A DNA stretch of 35,299 nucleotides from Planctomycetota bacterium (GCA_029259935.1 JAJDEH010000384.1:1-35299), one strand, 5' to 3'. Numbered from the stretch's first letter, positions 7,326-17,544 are shown. The notes: generated by a model from the sequence alone, not told the origin. Program-made: numbers and translations.

Positions 7326-7551
7326 TCAAAAGCGGCCTGACTTCATGCAACACTTCTTGAATCGCTTGCTGCTGCCGCAAGGGCAGAGATCGTTGCGTCC
7401 GAGTTTTTCCTCAAGTAGTTTGTTTCCGCGTACGATTCGGACGCCGTGTTTCACGTTCGATTCCGAAGGATAACCACGCCGCCGCTTGCTCATCGTTTGC
7501 GTGAGGTCTACGTCAAAAAAACATCAAATCGTCGAGTTCGTGTTGTGACAT
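7326..7551 (-). CDS. SEC-C motif small protein, split by a +1 frameshift at a T7-GAC site
   Basis: The second part (7326-7493, 55 residues from ATG at 7493) ends in [18 protein letters not shown], a complete SEC-C zinc-binding motif of the type found at the SecA C-terminus and in many small proteins. That ATG has no ribosome site. A better start is ATG at 7551 with GGAGG six bases upstream; it opens [12 protein letters not shown] and then meets TGA. The stop sits in the context ATG TTT TTT TGA C, and moving one base forward at the run of seven T gives a seamless continuation, [19 protein letters not shown], into the SEC-C part. The joined product would be 74 residues. Either this is a homopolymer indel (mutation or assembly error) or a +1 programmed shift similar to the prfB CTT-TGA-C site. 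Function unknown; the SEC-C motif likely binds zinc and a protein or nucleic acid partner. Confidence 0.75.
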
Positions 7552-7649
7552 GTCGCACCTCCGAATTCCTAATGTCCAATGGTTCCGGCAACCATACAGA
7601 CAATTAGAAACGCCACCGGTTCGCGCTCGCCGTCCGACAAGACCCTTCT

Positions 7650-7671
7650 TCCCCCTTGCTGCCAAGGGGGG
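7650..7671 (-). terminator. GC-rich hairpin after csrA
   Basis: CCCCCTTG (7651-7658) pairs with CAAGGGGG (7663-7670) around CTGC, extended by a G-T pair. It lies about 40 bases downstream of the leftward csrA stop. There is no clear T-run, so it may be a rho-assisted or weak terminator. Confidence 0.5.
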
Positions 7672-7708
7672 AGCTAGTCAGATGCCTGTTTGACTTGGCC
7701 GCTCTGCC

Positions 7709-8056
7709 TCAAATGGCATGCGTCACGGTCGGGGGCTGCTTTCTTTGCCGGACGAGACGGCGCAAGACATTGGCTTCAGCCGGTTGTTCCTCCGCATTGG
7801 CCGTCGATTCGCTGGAGGGCGAATCGTGGCACTCCGCCTCGCCGGAATTCTCGCCGCCCAGGGCAACGATGCTTGGCGCAACGGTGCTTGGCGCGGGCAG
7901 TTCGTCTTTGGGGGGCAGTTCGCCCCGAACGACGCGAACTTCCCGAGGGGCTTCGATGCCGACCCGAACGGTGTTTCCCTTGATTCGCAAGACGGTGAGG
8001 ACAATGTTCTCGCCAATTCGGATTCGCTCTTGATGCTTCCTTGTGAGCACTAGCAT
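7709..8056 (-). CDS. csrA: CsrA/RsmA translational regulator with long C-terminal extension
   Basis: 115 residues. CsrA binds GGA motifs in mRNA leaders and controls translation and stability. Residues 1-47 are a canonical CsrA core: MLVLTRK start, [23 protein letters not shown] and EVRVVRGEL, with the RNA-contacting Leu4 and Arg44 both present. Typical CsrA proteins end near residue 60-75; here a low-complexity Pro/Ser/Glu tail and a basic end ([13 protein letters not shown]) add about 50 residues. The ATG at 8056 has AGGAG six bases upstream. Expression may depend on sigma-54, since a good -24/-12 element lies upstream. A GC-rich hairpin follows the stop. Confidence 0.95.
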   Translation of the reverse strand: MLVLTRKHQERIRIGENIVLTVLRIKGNTVRVGIEAPREVRVVRGELPPKDELPAPSTVAPSIVALGGENSGEAECHDSPSSESTANAEEQPAEANVLRRLVRQRKQPPTVTHAI

Positions 8057-8113
8057 GATACACTCCTTTGCTTAATCATCAGAAAAGATTTAAAGATGTG
8101 GCAGGCAATCCTA

Positions 8114-8129
8114 TGCAGAGCCGGTGCCA
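8114..8129 (-). promoter_or_regulatory. Candidate sigma-54 (-24/-12) promoter of csrA
   Basis: On the minus strand TGGCAC (8129-8124), five bases, CTGC (8118-8115): this fits the consensus TGGCAC-N5-TTGC with one mismatch and the diagnostic GG-N10-GC spacing. Transcription would begin near 8103, giving a leader of about 47 bases before the csrA ATG. No enhancer-binding protein site was identified. Confidence 0.5.
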
Positions 8130-8299
8130 AATCTCGCGCGGATAACCAATAAACGACTCAAGTACCCAGCGAGTAGGCGTTTACGACCACCAGAAAAAAA
8201 ACGCGGCAGTGGACACTTTTGTTTCAGATTTACAAAAGCATGAAATGGCTTGCAGAAAGCCACCGAGCTAGCAGCGGCGAAGCAAGCAGCCGCCCTTGA

Positions 8300-9043
8300 T
8301 CACTGCTTGACCTGGCGTTTACTGATTTCATCGCGCAGTTGGGCGGCCAGTTCATATTTTTCGTTGGCGACCGCGTCGTCTAGGCGCTCCCGCAACGTCT
8401 TTCCGACTTCGAATTTCTCGCGCAATTCTTCTCTCAGTTCGTTAAGCCGCGCGACCAATTCGTCCTCGTCAAAATGCTCTTCCGCGCCCAGTTCCTCGAA
8501 CATTTCGCGCATCGTTTCCAGTCCTTGATTGACTTCCTCGATCGCCGCCTCCGCGCCGGCGTCTGTTTCCAGCTTAGCCAGAGCCGCGGCTTGCACCCGG
8601 TGAAACAGCACGAAGGGCCGATATTGTTCGTGGGATAGAATCCACTGTTCGTCTTCGGAATGGTCGCGACAAAAGTCCATCAGGCCCAACGTGTGGTCGG
8701 CGTCGCGAACCGCGTGGTCGAACTTATTCAGTTGCAGCCAGCACATGCGGCGGTGATAAAACTGAACGAACTCGCGGTCCACTTCGTGGCACTGGTCGGG
8801 ATCCATCATGAACTCCTCACCTTCACGGAAAGTCAATCCGACAAGGTGATCGAAGTAGGTATCCGCGCCCTCGGGCCGAGTCCCATCGGGCCGCCCGGTT
8901 GTTTCCAATTGCAGCAATCCAAGATCGACGCGCATTTGCAGCACATCACGACCGTCAAAACCTTCTCCCAGCCGAACGTTCAGCCGTTGCGGATCGTAAT
9001 TCCAAGATTGCAAGATATCGTCAATATTTTTTTTATCAGGCAT
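8300..9043 (-). CDS. UVR (UvrB/UvrC) motif protein
   Basis: 247 residues, soluble, acidic. The last 40 residues (LRERLDDAVANEKYELAAQLRDEISK) are a UVR motif, the helical hairpin by which UvrB contacts UvrC and which also occurs in McsA-type adaptor proteins. The N-terminal 200 residues have helical, TPR-like character (WLQLNKFDHAVRDADHTL, FHRVQAAALAKLETD) and include an acidic DEDEL stretch just before the UVR hairpin. There is no nuclease or helicase domain, so this is not a repair enzyme itself; a chaperone/protease adaptor role is possible. ATG 9043 is preferred to upstream in-frame codons because AGGTGG lies seven bases before it and the preceding residues look non-coding. Confidence 0.85.
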   Translation of the reverse strand: MPDKKNIDDILQSWNYDPQRLNVRLGEGFDGRDVLQMRVDLGLLQLETTGRPDGTRPEGADTYFDHLVGLTFREGEEFMMDPDQCHEVDREFVQFYHRRMCWLQLNKFDHAVRDADHTLGLMDFCRDHSEDEQWILSHEQYRPFVLFHRVQAAALAKLETDAGAEAAIEEVNQGLETMREMFEELGAEEHFDEDELVARLNELREELREKFEVGKTLRERLDDAVANEKYELAAQLRDEISKRQVKQ

Positions 9044-9233
9044 GGTTTTCCACCTGTTTGGGTAATTCAGCATCCGCGCGCGGTGGACCGTCTGGCAATT
9101 CCTTCCCACCACAAATTATAGCAGATGGTTTCAACGGAGGCGGCCAAGTCAAGCTGTCGATTCCAGCGATCGCGCGGAAAATGCTTTACGTTCGCCAATC
9201 GTGGGCCACTTGAATTGACCGCGGGCCGCGACC

Positions 9234-10634
9234 TCACTGGACATTTTCTTGTTCGTCCTTTTTCTCATCGTGTTGTGGGCAATAGAAGACGGCGATCGGC
9301 AACATCAAAAGTGCGGTGACTAGGAACATACCGCTTCTCCATTGCAACCTGATAAACAGCGGTGCCAAGCCGAGGTACAATGCCGCTGACAACAGCAGGG
9401 CGATCCAATTGGCCAAGTTCATCGTGGCGATGATGCGGCCTTTCTGCCCCCGAGGCGGCCGCGACTGCAAAAATACTTGCAACGGCACGATGAACAGCCC
9501 GGTGGATGCTCCTAATAGAATCAGCGCGGCCAGGCTTCCCCAATATCCCAACAGACTGGGTCCGTTCGTACTCGGCACGCTCAGCAGCGCTAGCCAGAAG
9601 ACCGTGCCGATGCAGCCTATTCGCATCAGACGGAAGTCGGCGCGGCCACGTGAAATCGCTCCGGCCACCAGGCACCCCAACGCGATGCCGATTCCCACGC
9701 CGGCGGCCAGCAAACTGGTCCAGGTGCTGTTGAGTGGATCGTCGGGGTCGACCAAACCGCCTTGGACGCCGAGATTGTTCACGATTGGCAGGACCAAGCC
9801 GCCGGCCATCCAGAATCCGCACGTGACGACCAGCGCTTGCAACAACGGGCGGTCCTTCTTGAGATATCGGCGCACGTCACCGGGAATCGTCAATGTCGAC
9901 CATTCAAATTGCAACTGAGCGTTCGCCACGGGCGTCGTCCGCAATCGGCTGGACGTGAAGAAACCGATGCTGGCGATGCCGACGCAGATCAGTCCGACGA
10001 CCCAGGGGCTATCGGGGACCAAAAAGTCGTGGCAGGGACCCGCCAACGCCGTGCCGCCAATGATCGCCAGAAAAGAGAACATCAGAATCAGGCCGTTGGC
10101 TTTGGGCAAATCGCTTTCCCGCAGCATCTCGGGCAAGATGCCATACTTGCCTGGTCCGAAGAACGCGCTTTGAGCTCCCATGAAAAACAACACGGTTAGC
10201 AACCCGGCCAGTCCGATGGACGAGTCCAACTTGATTCCCACCAACGGAAAGATCAGCAGCAACAACAACCCTACCGCCATCACCACGATCTCAAATCCTT
10301 TTGAGAGCATGATGATCAACTTTTTGCTGTTTCGTTCAGAATAGAAGCCGGCGATTCCACTGAACAAAATGAACGGCAGCGCGAACACGACCATGACCGC
10401 CCCCTGGCGATCGCTGGGACCGGATTGAGCAACCTGACCGGCGGCCAGCAGCAGAACAAGCTGCTTAAAGACGTTGTCGTTGAAAGCTCCAAAAAACTGC
10501 GTCGCATTCATGCTCCAAAATGCACGATCGCGACTTAACGGAGGCGGATCGCCGAAAGACGGGTGATCGGTTGGCAGTTCCTCGGCCTCCTGGCCCGCTT
10601 CGGGATGAGGAAGTGCGTCTGGGTTTTTTGACAT
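9234..10634 (-). CDS. MFS transporter, LplT-like lysophospholipid transporter family
   Basis: 466 residues with about twelve membrane segments. The start of the domain reads WSMNATQFFGAFNDNVFKQ and later GAQSAFFGPGKYGILPEML, both signatures of the LplT/AAS family that flips lysophospholipids across the inner membrane for re-acylation. In many bacteria the transporter is fused to acyltransferase and acyl-ACP synthetase domains; here it stands alone and no acyltransferase gene is adjacent, so substrate is inferred. A 40-residue Pro/Glu-rich cytoplasmic tail precedes the first membrane segment, and a charged Glu/Lys tail ends the protein. It lies 102 bases downstream of thiC in the same direction and may be cotranscribed with it. 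Confidence 0.88.
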   Translation of the reverse strand: MSKNPDALPHPEAGQEAEELPTDHPSFGDPPPLSRDRAFWSMNATQFFGAFNDNVFKQLVLLLAAGQVAQSGPSDRQGAVMVVFALPFILFSGIAGFYSERNSKKLIIMLSKGFEIVVMAVGLLLLLIFPLVGIKLDSSIGLAGLLTVLFFMGAQSAFFGPGKYGILPEMLRESDLPKANGLILMFSFLAIIGGTALAGPCHDFLVPDSPWVVGLICVGIASIGFFTSSRLRTTPVANAQLQFEWSTLTIPGDVRRYLKKDRPLLQALVVTCGFWMAGGLVLPIVNNLGVQGGLVDPDDPLNSTWTSLLAAGVGIGIALGCLVAGAISRGRADFRLMRIGCIGTVFWLALLSVPSTNGPSLLGYWGSLAALILLGASTGLFIVPLQVFLQSRPPRGQKGRIIATMNLANWIALLLSAALYLGLAPLFIRLQWRSGMFLVTALLMLPIAVFYCPQHDEKKDEQENVQ

Positions 10635-10736
10635 AGAATGCCGTACATCCCGAGAGCCAGGGGACCAGCCAGGTCATTATTGGATTGGCCCGCGGACGAC
10701 AGCGTCAACACCAATCCTCGTCGGACGAACGGTGGG

Positions 10737-12145
<1,409 letters not shown>

Positions 12146-12300
12146 TAGTTTTATAGATCGTACTGCTAGGCTGCAAATTGTCAATTCGGGCATGGATTCA
12201 CTCGGCTGCCGAAAGAGGCGTGCCCTTTCAGCTCGATGAAGAACAGCCACCGGAACCCGACATGTCCGTGCGCCGCAGAGTTCGGTGGATGGCATCGAGT

Positions 12301-15300
12301 TCATTCGCCACGTAGCGCTGACAGCAGCGGCGCTCTCAGTGTAGCTCGGACCGCGGCGAAACCTGACACCAACCCCACGATCAACACGGTTCCCAACATG
12401 ACGGCCAATGCGCGGAACGGGACCGAGGCGTCGCCAAAGATCATGTGCGGCCAAACCGCGAGCATGGCGGCGACGATGCCCGTCAGCAAACCGCCAAACA
12501 GTAGAAAACTGTTTTCCAGCATCACCATGCCGGCTAGGCGGCCGCGACGAAAACCGGCCGCCCGCAGCAAGGCCAGTTCCTTACGACGCTCCAAGACACT
12601 GCGAAGCTGCACCGTGGCCAAGCCAATCGTGCCCAACAGCAGTCCCAATGCGCCTAGGCTTTGAAAGGTACTCAAATAGGTGTTTTGCACGTTTAGTAAT
12701 TCCACCAGCAGTTGTTCCGTCTCGGTGGCGTCAAATCCTTGGTCGCCCAGGCGGTCCTCCAGTACCTTGCGTACGGCAATCGTTCGTTGTTGAGCCGACT
12801 CTGTTTCAGTTCCATCGGCAACGTCAGACTCACTTGGTGATTGAACGAGAAAAGTGCGATAGCCCTCCACGTCTTGATACTTGTCTTTGAAATGCGATTC
12901 GCCAATCAGCAGGCTGCCCTGCAAGATGCTGTTCGAGAGCAGACCGACGACTTGAAACACGACGGTCTCGCCGTCTTCGTAGGTGATCTCATATCGCTCG
13001 CCCACGCCGAATAACAACTTCAAGCTGTACATCGCCGTGTTCTTGTCGACCATCACGGGAACAACATTCGGCGCGCCATCAATCGGCTTCTCCAGCAGCC
13101 GCCAAGGGTTCGCCCGTTCTTCGTCGGTTTCAGCGGCGGTGCCGGCCCAGGCAAAATGCTGAACCTGAGGATCGTTAAAGTACCGAACCATTTGCGGAGT
13201 CACGCCCAGCACGCGCGGCTGCTGGGCCCGATACAAGTTTTTACAGCCCGCGTTGTCGCCCGGCTTCAAGCGAAGCGACAGCACCGTGCCGCCGGCAAGC
13301 ACATCGGCGTCGTTGCCCAGTTGGTCTTCGCGAACTTGTTGGTCGTTCAAGTCAAAGTAAATCGGTGCCGTGCTGTGCGCGATCAAATCGAATCCGCCCT
13401 TGCCTTCGTCCGTCGGCCGTAGACGAAACGAACTCATCGCCACGATCAGGAAACTGGCCGACGCGATCAAGCCGATCGTTAACGTACTGCGGCTGGGATT
13501 TCGGGCCGCGCTGCGAGCCGCCATTCTCGGCAAGTTCAAGCCGGCCGCCGAAGTCGCTTTTGCGCCCGTTCGCAGCCATGACCAAATCAACAGCAGTAGC
13601 GCGCTCAACACCAACGCCCCACCGCCGACGAACGATCCCGCTTGCGCCTCGCCGCCCAATTGCGTCGCGGCGAGTGCCAATCCAAGCGCGAGTAGAATAA
13701 GGACGACGGCGGTGATTCGAGGCCAAATCGACTGACGCGCGATCGCGAGTGATTCCTGCGAGGCTTGTCCCGCCAGCAGCCTGCGCGGAGAAACTTGATG
13801 CAGCCGCCGAACACTGAAGTAAATGGTAATGACGCAAATCAATACGCCCATGGCGTAGCCGATTGCTAAACTCTTTACGCTCCAATGAAACTCAAGGAAC
13901 GGCGCGACGATAGCCCCTTGCCACCAGGACCGCAGCCCCGCCAACATCAGCCAGGCATATCCCATACCGACGACGACACCCAACAGCCCGCCGATCGCCG
14001 ATACAATCGCTCCTTCGGCTATCAGGATCCGTCCGATTAGCTTGCGAACCAAGCCAACCGCGACCAGGACTCCGATCTCTTCCGCGCGCTGGTCCACTCC
14101 CAGGCGGAACAACAACGAAACCAACATCAGTGCCGCCGCAATAATGAAAAAGCTGAGCGACAAGAACAGCCAGTCAAACGGCGTGGCACCACTGGAGGCT
14201 TTGATCTGGCTGTATTTGACCGGGATGAACTGCATGCCCAGCGTGGTGCCGTCGCGATCAAGCTGATCCACCAGCTTCTGCTTCAATTCGTCGCGAAACT
14301 GTTGTTCTTCGTCGCCACCGACCGGCAGTTCCTCGGGTACGGGAATGCGATAGGACGTGACCTGGCCAAACCGGCTGCCCCACAGTTCTTGGCCCGCGTA
14401 CAGCGAAATGAATGCTTTCGGCGTGGTGCGGTAATTCTCCCAGTAGTCGTCGTCGGTCGATTCAATTCGGTCTCGATCGAAAGCGAACGGCGGATCGGCT
14501 TCGCGAATGGTCTGGCTATCCGTGAATCCTTTCACTTCCGGAGTCAAATAGGGATCGTTGGCCAGCGTCGGACGATCGACATAGTGGGCCAGACGGCGTG
14601 GCCGATAAGGTTCCAGCGGTTTGGTAAGCGGAAGGATAGCCCGCAGCGTAAATTCGGCTGATTCTTCCTTTTCGTCGCCGTGCGTCGTTTCCGGTTCGAA
14701 ATAGGAAACCGTGATCCGGTCGCCGACACGCGCCTGAAGTTCGTCGGCCGTCCATTGATTGACAACAATATCGTTCTCGCCAAGTTCGTTGATGACGTCG
14801 CCCTCGGCCGTGACCAATGGTCCGAGACCCGCCACTGAATCGATCGCCGTAATCATCGAATAAGGAATGCCGCCCTGCCGGATGCTGGGCTCGCCATCCT
14901 TGGTAACCCTATCAATCGAGTTCGCCAAATAGGTATAGACGGGCTGCCGGCGCGACGACGCGAAGGCATTGCTGGCCGCTTGTTCGGCCTCGGGAGGGAA
15001 AACCATGCGGTCGGTGGTGACCTGAAAATACTCGAAGGCCGCTTGTTCGATATCGGCGCCGTCCGGCGTATAGGTCTGCCGAATTCGATCCAGCGAAAAC
15101 CCGTAGTCCTCGAACGATGGCTTCAGCATGGCGGCCAGCCGCTGGCTGGCATCATTGTCGGGCGGATTGTCGCTAGATTTTCCGGCCACCAGAATTGCGT
15201 TGACGCGGCCATCCTGATCGAATCGGTCCTGCATTGCCCCGAGCGAAACGAACGCGTTGAGCGAAGTCGTTTGCCGCGGGTGCAACTGAAAACGCCCAAG

Positions 15301-15891
15301 GCTCTCCGTTGGAATGATATCGACGACGGTCAATTGGGGAATGCTGCGAACCACATCGTCTTGATCCCCAAAGGCACTATCGGCGGAGACGCCCGTCACG
15401 TTGGGCAATCGCAACGTCACCAGATCGCCGACTGCCGCTCCCAGTTCATCCGCCAGTGCTTGATTAATGACGATCTGCTCGTCGTTGGGCATCTTTTTCG
15501 GCCGCGTGGCTTCTCTTCCCAAACGCCAAAAAGTCTCGTCACTGCCGACGACAAACACTTCCGAGGCCCGTTGCGTTTCGTCACCCGGCTTTTCGATCGT
15601 GCCGCTGGGAAACAGAATCACCGGAGTAGCGGAATCGAAGTCGTCGGTAAAACCGGGTTGCTCGCTCAGTTCTTTCGCCAATCCCGCGCGGAAGAAGCGG
15701 TCTGCGACAAGCACTTCGTCGACGCGGCCCAGCCGGTCCAGCGTAAGAAAACGCAAACTGCCCCGCACGCTGTCGCCAACCAGCAGCGCCCCCGTCAGCA
15801 CGGCGGTGGCCGCCATCACTCCCAGCGCCACGGCAACATTAATCCGCCAGTGATGCCACAAACTCTTCCATATAAAACGCCAGGACGACAT
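12301..15891 (-). CDS. Large FtsX-like ABC transporter permease
   Basis: 1196 residues, about three times the length of a usual MacB or LolC/E permease. A first membrane anchor (about 16-40) is followed by an extracytoplasmic region of about 500 residues, a first cluster of FtsX-type segments starting near residue 567 (FDWLFLSLSFFIIAAALMLV, then EEIGVLVAVGL), two further hydrophobic segments, another anchor near 810, a second extracytoplasmic region of about 250 residues, and a final FtsX domain near 1080-1190 (ERRKELALLRAAGF). This is the duplicated ten-segment layout of large lipoprotein/lipid exporters. The ATG at 15891 is chosen because GAGG lies five bases upstream. It starts 27 bases after the LolD-like ATPase stop, so the two form one transporter. 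Substrate unknown; mechanotransmission of lipids or lipoproteins is likely for this family. Confidence 0.9.
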   Translation of the reverse strand: MSSWRFIWKSLWHHWRINVAVALGVMAATAVLTGALLVGDSVRGSLRFLTLDRLGRVDEVLVADRFFRAGLAKELSEQPGFTDDFDSATPVILFPSGTIEKPGDETQRASEVFVVGSDETFWRLGREATRPKKMPNDEQIVINQALADELGAAVGDLVTLRLPNVTGVSADSAFGDQDDVVRSIPQLTVVDIIPTESLGRFQLHPRQTTSLNAFVSLGAMQDRFDQDGRVNAILVAGKSSDNPPDNDASQRLAAMLKPSFEDYGFSLDRIRQTYTPDGADIEQAAFEYFQVTTDRMVFPPEAEQAASNAFASSRRQPVYTYLANSIDRVTKDGEPSIRQGGIPYSMITAIDSVAGLGPLVTAEGDVINELGENDIVVNQWTADELQARVGDRITVSYFEPETTHGDEKEESAEFTLRAILPLTKPLEPYRPRRLAHYVDRPTLANDPYLTPEVKGFTDSQTIREADPPFAFDRDRIESTDDDYWENYRTTPKAFISLYAGQELWGSRFGQVTSYRIPVPEELPVGGDEEQQFRDELKQKLVDQLDRDGTTLGMQFIPVKYSQIKASSGATPFDWLFLSLSFFIIAAALMLVSLLFRLGVDQRAEEIGVLVAVGLVRKLIGRILIAEGAIVSAIGGLLGVVVGMGYAWLMLAGLRSWWQGAIVAPFLEFHWSVKSLAIGYAMGVLICVITIYFSVRRLHQVSPRRLLAGQASQESLAIARQSIWPRITAVVLILLALGLALAATQLGGEAQAGSFVGGGALVLSALLLLIWSWLRTGAKATSAAGLNLPRMAARSAARNPSRSTLTIGLIASASFLIVAMSSFRLRPTDEGKGGFDLIAHSTAPIYFDLNDQQVREDQLGNDADVLAGGTVLSLRLKPGDNAGCKNLYRAQQPRVLGVTPQMVRYFNDPQVQHFAWAGTAAETDEERANPWRLLEKPIDGAPNVVPVMVDKNTAMYSLKLLFGVGERYEITYEDGETVVFQVVGLLSNSILQGSLLIGESHFKDKYQDVEGYRTFLVQSPSESDVADGTETESAQQRTIAVRKVLEDRLGDQGFDATETEQLLVELLNVQNTYLSTFQSLGALGLLLGTIGLATVQLRSVLERRKELALLRAAGFRRGRLAGMVMLENSFLLFGGLLTGIVAAMLAVWPHMIFGDASVPFRALAVMLGTVLIVGLVSGFAAVRATLRAPLLSALRGE

Positions 15892-15918
15892 CCGCGCCTC
15901 GTTTGCAAAGATCACTAA

Positions 15919-16599
15919 TCAGGATTGCGCCGACTTCAGGCAGCCGTCGTCGATATTCATTTGCCGCTGCATCAGGCCGCCCAGTTCGGCACTATGCGTG
16001 ACCATGACCAGCATCGTTTGTTCCTGCTCTTGCAACTTGAGCAGCAACTTGACGATCGCCAGGGCGTTGGTCCGATCCAAGTTGCCCGTCGGCTCGTCGG
16101 CCAGCAACAGCGCCGGCTGAAGCAGCAAGGCCCGGGCCACGGCCACCCGCTGCCGCTCGCCGCCCGACAATTCCGACGGCCGGTGCTCCAACCGATCCGC
16201 CAAGCCGACCCGATCCAAAAGCTCTCGCGCCCGCTCGACCAACTCGCCGGTGGCACGGCCATTGGCCACCGCCGGTACCAGGACGTTCTCCAACACCGTA
16301 AGCTGAGGCAGCAAATGATGCTCTTGAAAAACGAAACCGATATTGCGGTTGCGAAAGGCCGCCAGACGCGGCTCGGACAGTTCAAAAGGGTTCTCTTCTT
16401 TTAAGATCACCAGTCCGGTCGTGGGCTCGTCTAGCGTTCCCATGATGTGCAGCAGCGTACTCTTCCCCGATCCGCTCGGCCCGAGAATCGCGGTGTTTTC
16501 ACCCGCCGACAAGTCCAACGACGCCTCGCGCAATACGACCAGCGGTTCGCCGCGCGTGGGAAACTCCTTGGAAACATTTTTAACTTCAAGATCCGCCAT
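15919..16599 (-). CDS. LolD/MacB-type ABC transporter ATP-binding protein
   Basis: 226 residues, a single nucleotide-binding domain. Walker A is GPSGSGKST, the Q-loop region is FVFQEHHLLPQLT, the signature is LSGGERQRVAVARALL, Walker B is LLLADEPTGNLD, and the H-loop is VMVTHS. The NRNIGFVFQ and HHLLPQLTVLENV context and the length are those of LolD-like ATPases that pair with FtsX-fold permeases. It is the middle gene of an operon: nine bases after the prenyltransferase-fold gene and 27 bases before the permease. It supplies the ATPase for that permease, presumably as a dimer. Confidence 0.95.
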   Translation of the reverse strand: MADLEVKNVSKEFPTRGEPLVVLREASLDLSAGENTAILGPSGSGKSTLLHIMGTLDEPTTGLVILKEENPFELSEPRLAAFRNRNIGFVFQEHHLLPQLTVLENVLVPAVANGRATGELVERARELLDRVGLADRLEHRPSELSGGERQRVAVARALLLQPALLLADEPTGNLDRTNALAIVKLLLKLQEQEQTMLVMVTHSAELGGLMQRQMNIDDGCLKSAQS

Positions 16600-16608
16600 G
16601 ATCGCCGA

Positions 16609-17544
16609 TCATTCCGCTGGTGGTTCGTTCAGCAACGCTAAACAGCCCAGTCCATAAAAAGTGTATTCAACATCCTGAGCCAGATCCCATGCCGCGGCAT
16701 GAAACCCTCCGCTCTCCAATTGTAGCGAATCGACAAATTGTTTCAGGTGTGGCAAGTCGATTTCGTCGAGCGCGCCCAGGTCGGCCAGTGTCAGCGCGCC
16801 GGTGAAGGTGCTCAATACATCGGCGATTGGGATTCGCGTATTCGCTCGCAAGCCGCCTTCGTCGGTCTGCATTTCGCAGAGAAAATCGATTGTGTCTTCG
16901 CGCGTTTCATCATCCAGGGCGTCCAAAATCCGCAACGTGCCGATGGCCGCGGCGGTCGGATTGGTTCCGGCCCGCTTACTGGCTTTGATTTCGCGAAAGC
17001 CCCCTTCGTCGCTGCGCTGTGAGTCGAGAAACTTGATAATCCCGTCGGGATTCTGAATCGGAGCCTCGATCAGTTCCAAGCAAAGCAGCACCAGGAACGT
17101 GTGGTAAGTACTGCTGGCCCGGCCTTCGGCTCCTTTGGCATAGCCGCCGTCTTCGCGACGCAACGACTCCATCGCCTCGGCAACCGATTGTTTCCATCCC
17201 TCGGTTGCGCTATCAAAGATGTCGATTCCCGCCGACACATCCAGCAGCGCCGCCCCGTAGATCAGCGACAAGAAATCGACGATCGATTCGCGGCCGGTCA
17301 GGCGGCCTCGTAAAAAACCGGCGGCCCGTTGCGCCGGTTCGCCATCAAGTTGTCCCAGAATCGACAGTCCGCGCAACCCGAAGCTGGTGTAATAGAGGTC
17401 GCTATCGCCTTCCCGTCCCGCGAATCCGCCGTCCGGCCGCTGCGCCGCCATTAAATAATTTGTATGACGATCGCGAATCGCTTCAGGAAGTTCGGCGATC
17501 CCGGTCGTCAGGCGAATCGTCAGTTGTTCAAGGTAGGAGAGCAT
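16609..17544 (-). CDS. Prenyltransferase/squalene oxidase repeat protein (zinc site lost)
   Basis: 311 residues built of repeated alpha-alpha-barrel units with the Q(R/S)xDGGF, REDGGYA, RSDEGGF, MQTDEGGL and LESGGF repeats of protein prenyltransferase beta subunits and terpene cyclases. No signal peptide. In eukaryotic farnesyl- and geranylgeranyltransferases the zinc ligands are D-x-C and a His in a D-x-x-H-T-(C/Y) context. The corresponding positions here read ADVLSTFTGA (Asp kept, Cys replaced by Leu) and DVEYTFYGLG (His replaced by Tyr), so a canonical metal-dependent prenyltransferase is unlikely. It begins the operon with the ABC ATPase (nine-base gap) and the FtsX-like permease, suggesting a role in lipid or lipoprotein handling; that role is inference. 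The ATG at 17544 follows AGGAGAGC closely. Confidence 0.88.
   Translation of the reverse strand: MLSYLEQLTIRLTTGIAELPEAIRDRHTNYLMAAQRPDGGFAGREGDSDLYYTSFGLRGLSILGQLDGEPAQRAAGFLRGRLTGRESIVDFLSLIYGAALLDVSAGIDIFDSATEGWKQSVAEAMESLRREDGGYAKGAEGRASSTYHTFLVLLCLELIEAPIQNPDGIIKFLDSQRSDEGGFREIKASKRAGTNPTAAAIGTLRILDALDDETREDTIDFLCEMQTDEGGLRANTRIPIADVLSTFTGALTLADLGALDEIDLPHLKQFVDSLQLESGGFHAAAWDLAQDVEYTFYGLGCLALLNEPPAE

Noticed and set aside
6986..7360. Rightward open frame of 124 codons in the accessory island
   Set aside because: It is antisense to the Hint remnant, which carries a recognised motif; the rightward product has none.
14980..15918. Rightward open frame of 312 codons opposite the FtsX-like permease
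   Set aside because: Shadow of a long GC-rich gene; no motif, no ribosome site.
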